From CAVQRB01 sp963715055 (GTDB lineage Bacteria > Pseudomonadota > Alphaproteobacteria > Rhodobacterales > Rhodobacteraceae): a DNA stretch of 64,000 nucleotides. The position numbers and the translations under genes are program-made. The stretch is from contig CAVQRB010000018.1 in the NCBI GenBank assembly GCA_963715055.1, forward strand, positions 310,001-374,000, written 5' to 3'. The notes beneath the pieces were generated by a model that saw only the letters and a list, made by a program, of their open reading frames with translations, did no database searches and had not been told where the DNA came from. Shown here one piece after another: positions 62,475-64,000 of this stretch (positions within the stretch are counted from its first letter, which is position 1; each line of letters starts with the position of its first letter).

Positions 62475-63863
62475 TCACGCAGAAATCGGATGGTTCAGAC
62501 CGATGGGGGACTGCGAAGACCGGTCGCCCGCGTCCACCCGGTAGCGATGCCAGCTCACACCGACGATCGCTCCCGGACCATCTTCGCGTATGCTGCCCTC
62601 CGACGGGCGATCGAGTCCATTGGCGAAACTCAGTTCCGCGCCGGACCGCTCGAGAAGCGTCTTGGCGATGAAGAGCCCGAGGCCCATGCCTTCATACGCC
62701 GGCCGAGCGGCGCTGCTCGCGGGCGTGCGCCGGTTGCGCATGAAGGGATCGCCGATGCGACCGAGAAGATGCGTCGGGAACCCCTCGCCGTCATCGATGA
62801 TGCGCAGGGAAATGCGGTCGTCGGTCCACTCCGCCTCGACCAGAACCTCTGCCCGTGCGAAATCCACCGCATTCTGGATCAGGTTGCGCAGGCCATGGAT
62901 GATTTCCGGCTTGCGGTAGATCAGCGGCTGTTCGGTGGGATCGCCAAGGGCTTCGAAATGGATCTTCTTGCCGCGGTCCTTGTGAGGCTCGGCGGCCTCC
63001 TCCAGAACGCTCATCAGGGGCGCCTGGCGCATGTGCAGGTCGTTCTTGCCGGCGCGGCCCATGTCGCGCAAGATATCGCGGCAGCGATCCGCCTGCTCGC
63101 GGATGAGTGCTGCATCCTCGCGCAGTTCTGGATGGTTCGCCAACTCGTCATAAAGCTCGCCGCTGGCGAGTTTTATGGTTGCCAGCGGCGTCCCGAGTTC
63201 ATGCGCGGCAGCGGCCACGACACCGCCCAGATCCGTCAGCTTCTGCTCGCGTGCCAGTGCCATCTGCGTGGCGGCGAGCGCATCGGTCATCGAATTGATC
63301 TCCGAGGTCACGCGCACTGAATAGAGACTGATAAAGACAATCGCGATGATCATCGCGATCCAGGTCCCGAAGACGAAGACATCGGCAATCTCCAGAATGA
63401 ACCCCATGTTGGTGCGCAGCGGATAATGGAACTGCGACAGCAGCGTGACCATGAGGATGGCCGTCCCGCCCAGGACAACCGTGGAGCGCAGCGACAGCAC
63501 CGCCGCTGAGATCGTCACGGGACCGAGGATCAGAAGCGCGAAGGGATTGTGCAGACCACCTGTCAGAAACAGCAGGAAACCGAGTTGCAGCAGATCGAAC
63601 ATCACCATCAGAAGGTTCTCGGTCTCGCTCAGGCGCTTGTTCTCCGGAAACACGAACATGGCGACCAGATTGGCGATCACCGAAGCCCCGATTGCGAGGT
63701 AACACAGGCCGAGATCGAGCCGCAGGTCGAAGAAATACTGCGCGACGGTGATCGCCATCAACTGACCTGCAATCGCGATCCAGCGCAGCCAGATCATCGT
63801 GCGCAGCCGGATCCAGTTGGCTCGGGTATGGCCGCTGAAGGTCTTGAGATCGGGGTCGGCCAT
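62475..63863 (-). CDS. regB: Redox sensor histidine kinase RegB (PrrB/ActS)
   Basis: A 462-aa membrane sensor, the same length as R. sphaeroides PrrB. Six hydrophobic helices are followed by the kinase core. The quinone-linked motif GGLHNPF (102-108), phospho-acceptor His221 (AAAHELGTPLATIK) and the redox-active cysteine position Cys261 (EQADRCRDILRDM) are all conserved. RegB phosphorylates RegA to control respiration, CO2 and nitrogen fixation and, where present, photosynthesis. ATG 63863 is preferred to GTG 63872. It is divergent from senC/prrC-like DNA. Confidence 0.95.
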   Translation of the reverse strand: MADPDLKTFSGHTRANWIRLRTMIWLRWIAIAGQLMAITVAQYFFDLRLDLGLCYLAIGASVIANLVAMFVFPENKRLSETENLLMVMFDLLQLGFLLFLTGGLHNPFALLILGPVTISAAVLSLRSTVVLGGTAILMVTLLSQFHYPLRTNMGFILEIADVFVFGTWIAMIIAIVFISLYSVRVTSEINSMTDALAATQMALAREQKLTDLGGVVAAAAHELGTPLATIKLASGELYDELANHPELREDAALIREQADRCRDILRDMGRAGKNDLHMRQAPLMSVLEEAAEPHKDRGKKIHFEALGDPTEQPLIYRKPEIIHGLRNLIQNAVDFARAEVLVEAEWTDDRISLRIIDDGEGFPTHLLGRIGDPFMRNRRTPASSAARPAYEGMGLGLFIAKTLLERSGAELSFANGLDRPSEGSIREDGPGAIVGVSWHRYRVDAGDRSSQSPIGLNHPISA

Positions 63864-63954
63864 CTCTCTCACTGCTTGTTGACTTGCGCTCGGTGAGCAG
63901 AACGTTAGGACTGCAACCCAGAAGGATCAACCAAAACGCATGTGAGGACAGGAT
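63864..63954. promoter_or_regulatory. Divergent promoter region of regB and senC/prrC-like gene
   Basis: A 91-bp gap between divergent starts. In related species this regB-senC region is a known control point. The right side has an AGGA ribosome-binding site for the rightward gene; no operator was recognised. Confidence 0.45.
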
Positions 63955-64000
63955 ATGAACGGCAAACTCATCGCACCCCTTGCCGCGACGGCGGTTGCGG
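63955..64000 (+). CDS. Start of SCO1/SenC/PrrC-like protein, cut by window edge
   Basis: Only about 15 codons are visible (MNGKLIAPLAATAVA), which look like a signal or membrane anchor. The ATG has an AGGACAGGAT site. The identity rests on its divergent place beside regB, where senC/prrC, a copper chaperone for cytochrome oxidase, is conserved in Rhodobacteraceae. The sequence alone does not prove it. Confidence 0.55.
   Translation, partial: MNGKLIAPLAATAVA

Overview
The window looks like ordinary core chromosome of a Roseobacter-clade alphaproteobacterium (Rhodobacteraceae). Evidence is the high GC content, the many overlapping stop/start codons, the alphaproteobacterial gene sets (RegB/SenC, TimA-MltA-Smr, AddAB, AmgK-MurU, ParAB next to RsmG-MnmG-MnmE) and a bacterial voltage-gated sodium channel of a type known from this clade. 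I see no insertion sequences, prophage, CRISPR array, tRNA or rRNA genes.

Layout. 1-6.3 kb: proline iminopeptidase (cut by the window edge), ubiG, a MarR/nitrilase/glutaredoxin/ComF set, an NDUFAF5-like methyltransferase and hemH. 6.4-8.2 kb: envelope proteins (a small secreted peptide, two YkuD-type L,D-transpeptidases, a CAP-domain lipoprotein). 8.3-16.8 kb: a long leftward run with hslO, a Nudix hydrolase, a CCA-type nucleotidyltransferase, two full-length ABC half-transporters, an RNA methyltransferase and a sodium channel. 16.9-24.5 kb: a second Nudix, a receiver-PP2C regulator divergent from an Hpt protein, an SDR, ilvA, argG, an SCP2 protein, a sulfotransferase-like protein and an exported MsrA. 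24.5-33.8 kb: maeB, mutS, grpE-hrcA and rph-rdgB-hemW.

33.7-44.2 kb is the probable replication-origin neighbourhood. parB-parA-rsmG-mnmG-mnmE-rho-hemJ run leftward and maf-aroE-coaE-dnaQ run rightward. The 400-bp AT-rich gap between hemJ and maf holds a perfect DnaA box and three one-mismatch boxes. Two identical 16-bp parS palindromes lie in the 5' ends of rsmG and mnmG, so segregation proteins, their sites and the putative oriC lie within about 8 kb.

44.2-51.9 kb: fxsA-secB and the divergent timA-mltA-smr set, an MFS transporter, and hslV and hslU separated by a membrane-protein gene. 52-63.9 kb is one leftward run: regB, a PAS protein, tsaE, amgK, murU, addB, addA, trxA, ending at a clear terminator. 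It joins redox sensing, tRNA modification, MurNAc recycling and double-strand-break repair. The start of a senC/prrC-like gene lies divergent from regB at the right edge.

Three genes (an L,D-transpeptidase, mnmE, addA) are each broken by one extra base. Since all three carry the same kind of error and two are core genes, sequence or assembly error is as likely as real loss. No novel multi-gene system stands out. The best leads are the oriC/parS layout, the hslV-membrane protein-hslU arrangement, the PAS protein beside RegB, and the receiver-PP2C/Hpt pair.
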